DNA of 64,000 nucleotides, from assembly GCF_001571325.1 (NCBI RefSeq), contig NZ_BCTO01000004.1, positions 119,521-183,520 on the forward strand, written 5' to 3'. Positions 63,948 through 64,000 of this stretch are shown here, piece after piece. Position 1 is the stretch's first letter. Every line of letters begins with the position of its first letter. Origin of the DNA: Delftia tsuruhatensis NBRC 16741. Its GTDB lineage: Bacteria > Pseudomonadota > Gammaproteobacteria > Burkholderiales > Burkholderiaceae_C. The notes below the pieces were generated by a model, which worked only from the letters and a program-made list of their open reading frames with translations, did not search any database and had not been told where the DNA came from. Made by a program: the position numbers and the translations under genes.

Positions 63948-64000
63948 AACACGAGCTGTGCGCTCACTGAAACCGGCGCGGCCCAAGACCAGAGACACCA

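Overview
The window is one uninterrupted stretch of a very GC-rich (roughly two-thirds G+C) bacterial chromosome. Gene content and protein style fit a betaproteobacterium of the family Comamonadaceae, most likely Delftia or a close relative. The pointers are a Bug/TctC receptor, PhoH-YbeY, a ureDA(J)BCEFG urease cluster, NodI/NodJ-type ABC genes, an exosortase H locus with an IPTL-CTERM substrate, and a dispersed CCCCCTGAGCGGC repeat that I recall from this family. The genus is inferred from memory of protein families, not from a search. No tRNA, rRNA, CRISPR array, phage or insertion sequence was seen.

Layout. 1-2.8 kb: the 5' part of a Bug solute receptor, divergent from a fusion of an alkylglycerol-monooxygenase-like desaturase domain with a lysoplasmalogenase (YhhN/TMEM86) domain. 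2.8-7.5 kb: a magnesium locus (short ORFs, a DPDP-starting leader peptide reminiscent of MgtL, a 13-bp hairpin, a small MgtE-N-like protein, MgtA, MgtC). 7.5-10.8 kb: ruvAB, phoH, ybeY. 10.8-14.7 kb: an AcuI-like reductase, a deletion scar joining 5'-truncated CaiB and LysR remnants, a TSUP permease, and a ribbon-helix-helix regulator divergent from an unknown gene across a palindromic operator array. 14.7-21 kb: M20 dipeptidase, CDF transporter-dtd, and a histidine kinase-FixJ regulator-HbpS-like trio. 21.2-28 kb: PAS-GGDEF-EAL, amn, a membrane diguanylate cyclase and an ABC exporter in a tight same-strand run. 28-33.4 kb: GMC oxidoreductase, 3-hydroxyacyl-CoA dehydrogenase, hipBA, a crotonase. 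33.4-41.8 kb: ohrR-ohr, a 2H phosphoesterase, srkA, a REC-GGDEF regulator, a VG-repeat lipoprotein, MFS permeases, and soxR with a SoxR box in front of a RidA-MFS pair. 41.8-48.1 kb: complete urease cluster behind a candidate sigma-54/NtrC promoter. 48.1-53.2 kb: exosortase H, its membrane partner and a 1202-residue DUF11-repeat IPTL-CTERM protein. 53.6-64 kb: htpG, aqpZ, and iron uptake (catecholate receptor with PiuC-type hydroxylase; FecI-FecR-FpvA-like surface signalling).

Functional themes are metal and nitrogen acquisition (Mg, Fe, urease nickel enzyme), redox and peroxide defence (OhrR/Ohr, SoxR, HbpS-like), c-di-GMP signalling (three GGDEF proteins within 16 kb) and dedicated surface-protein sorting (XrtH). 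The parts that most deserve a second look are the mgtA leader, the XrtH cassette, the ether-lipid fusion enzyme, the kinase-regulator-HbpS trio, the ribbon-helix-helix operator array and the head-to-head CaiB/LysR scar.
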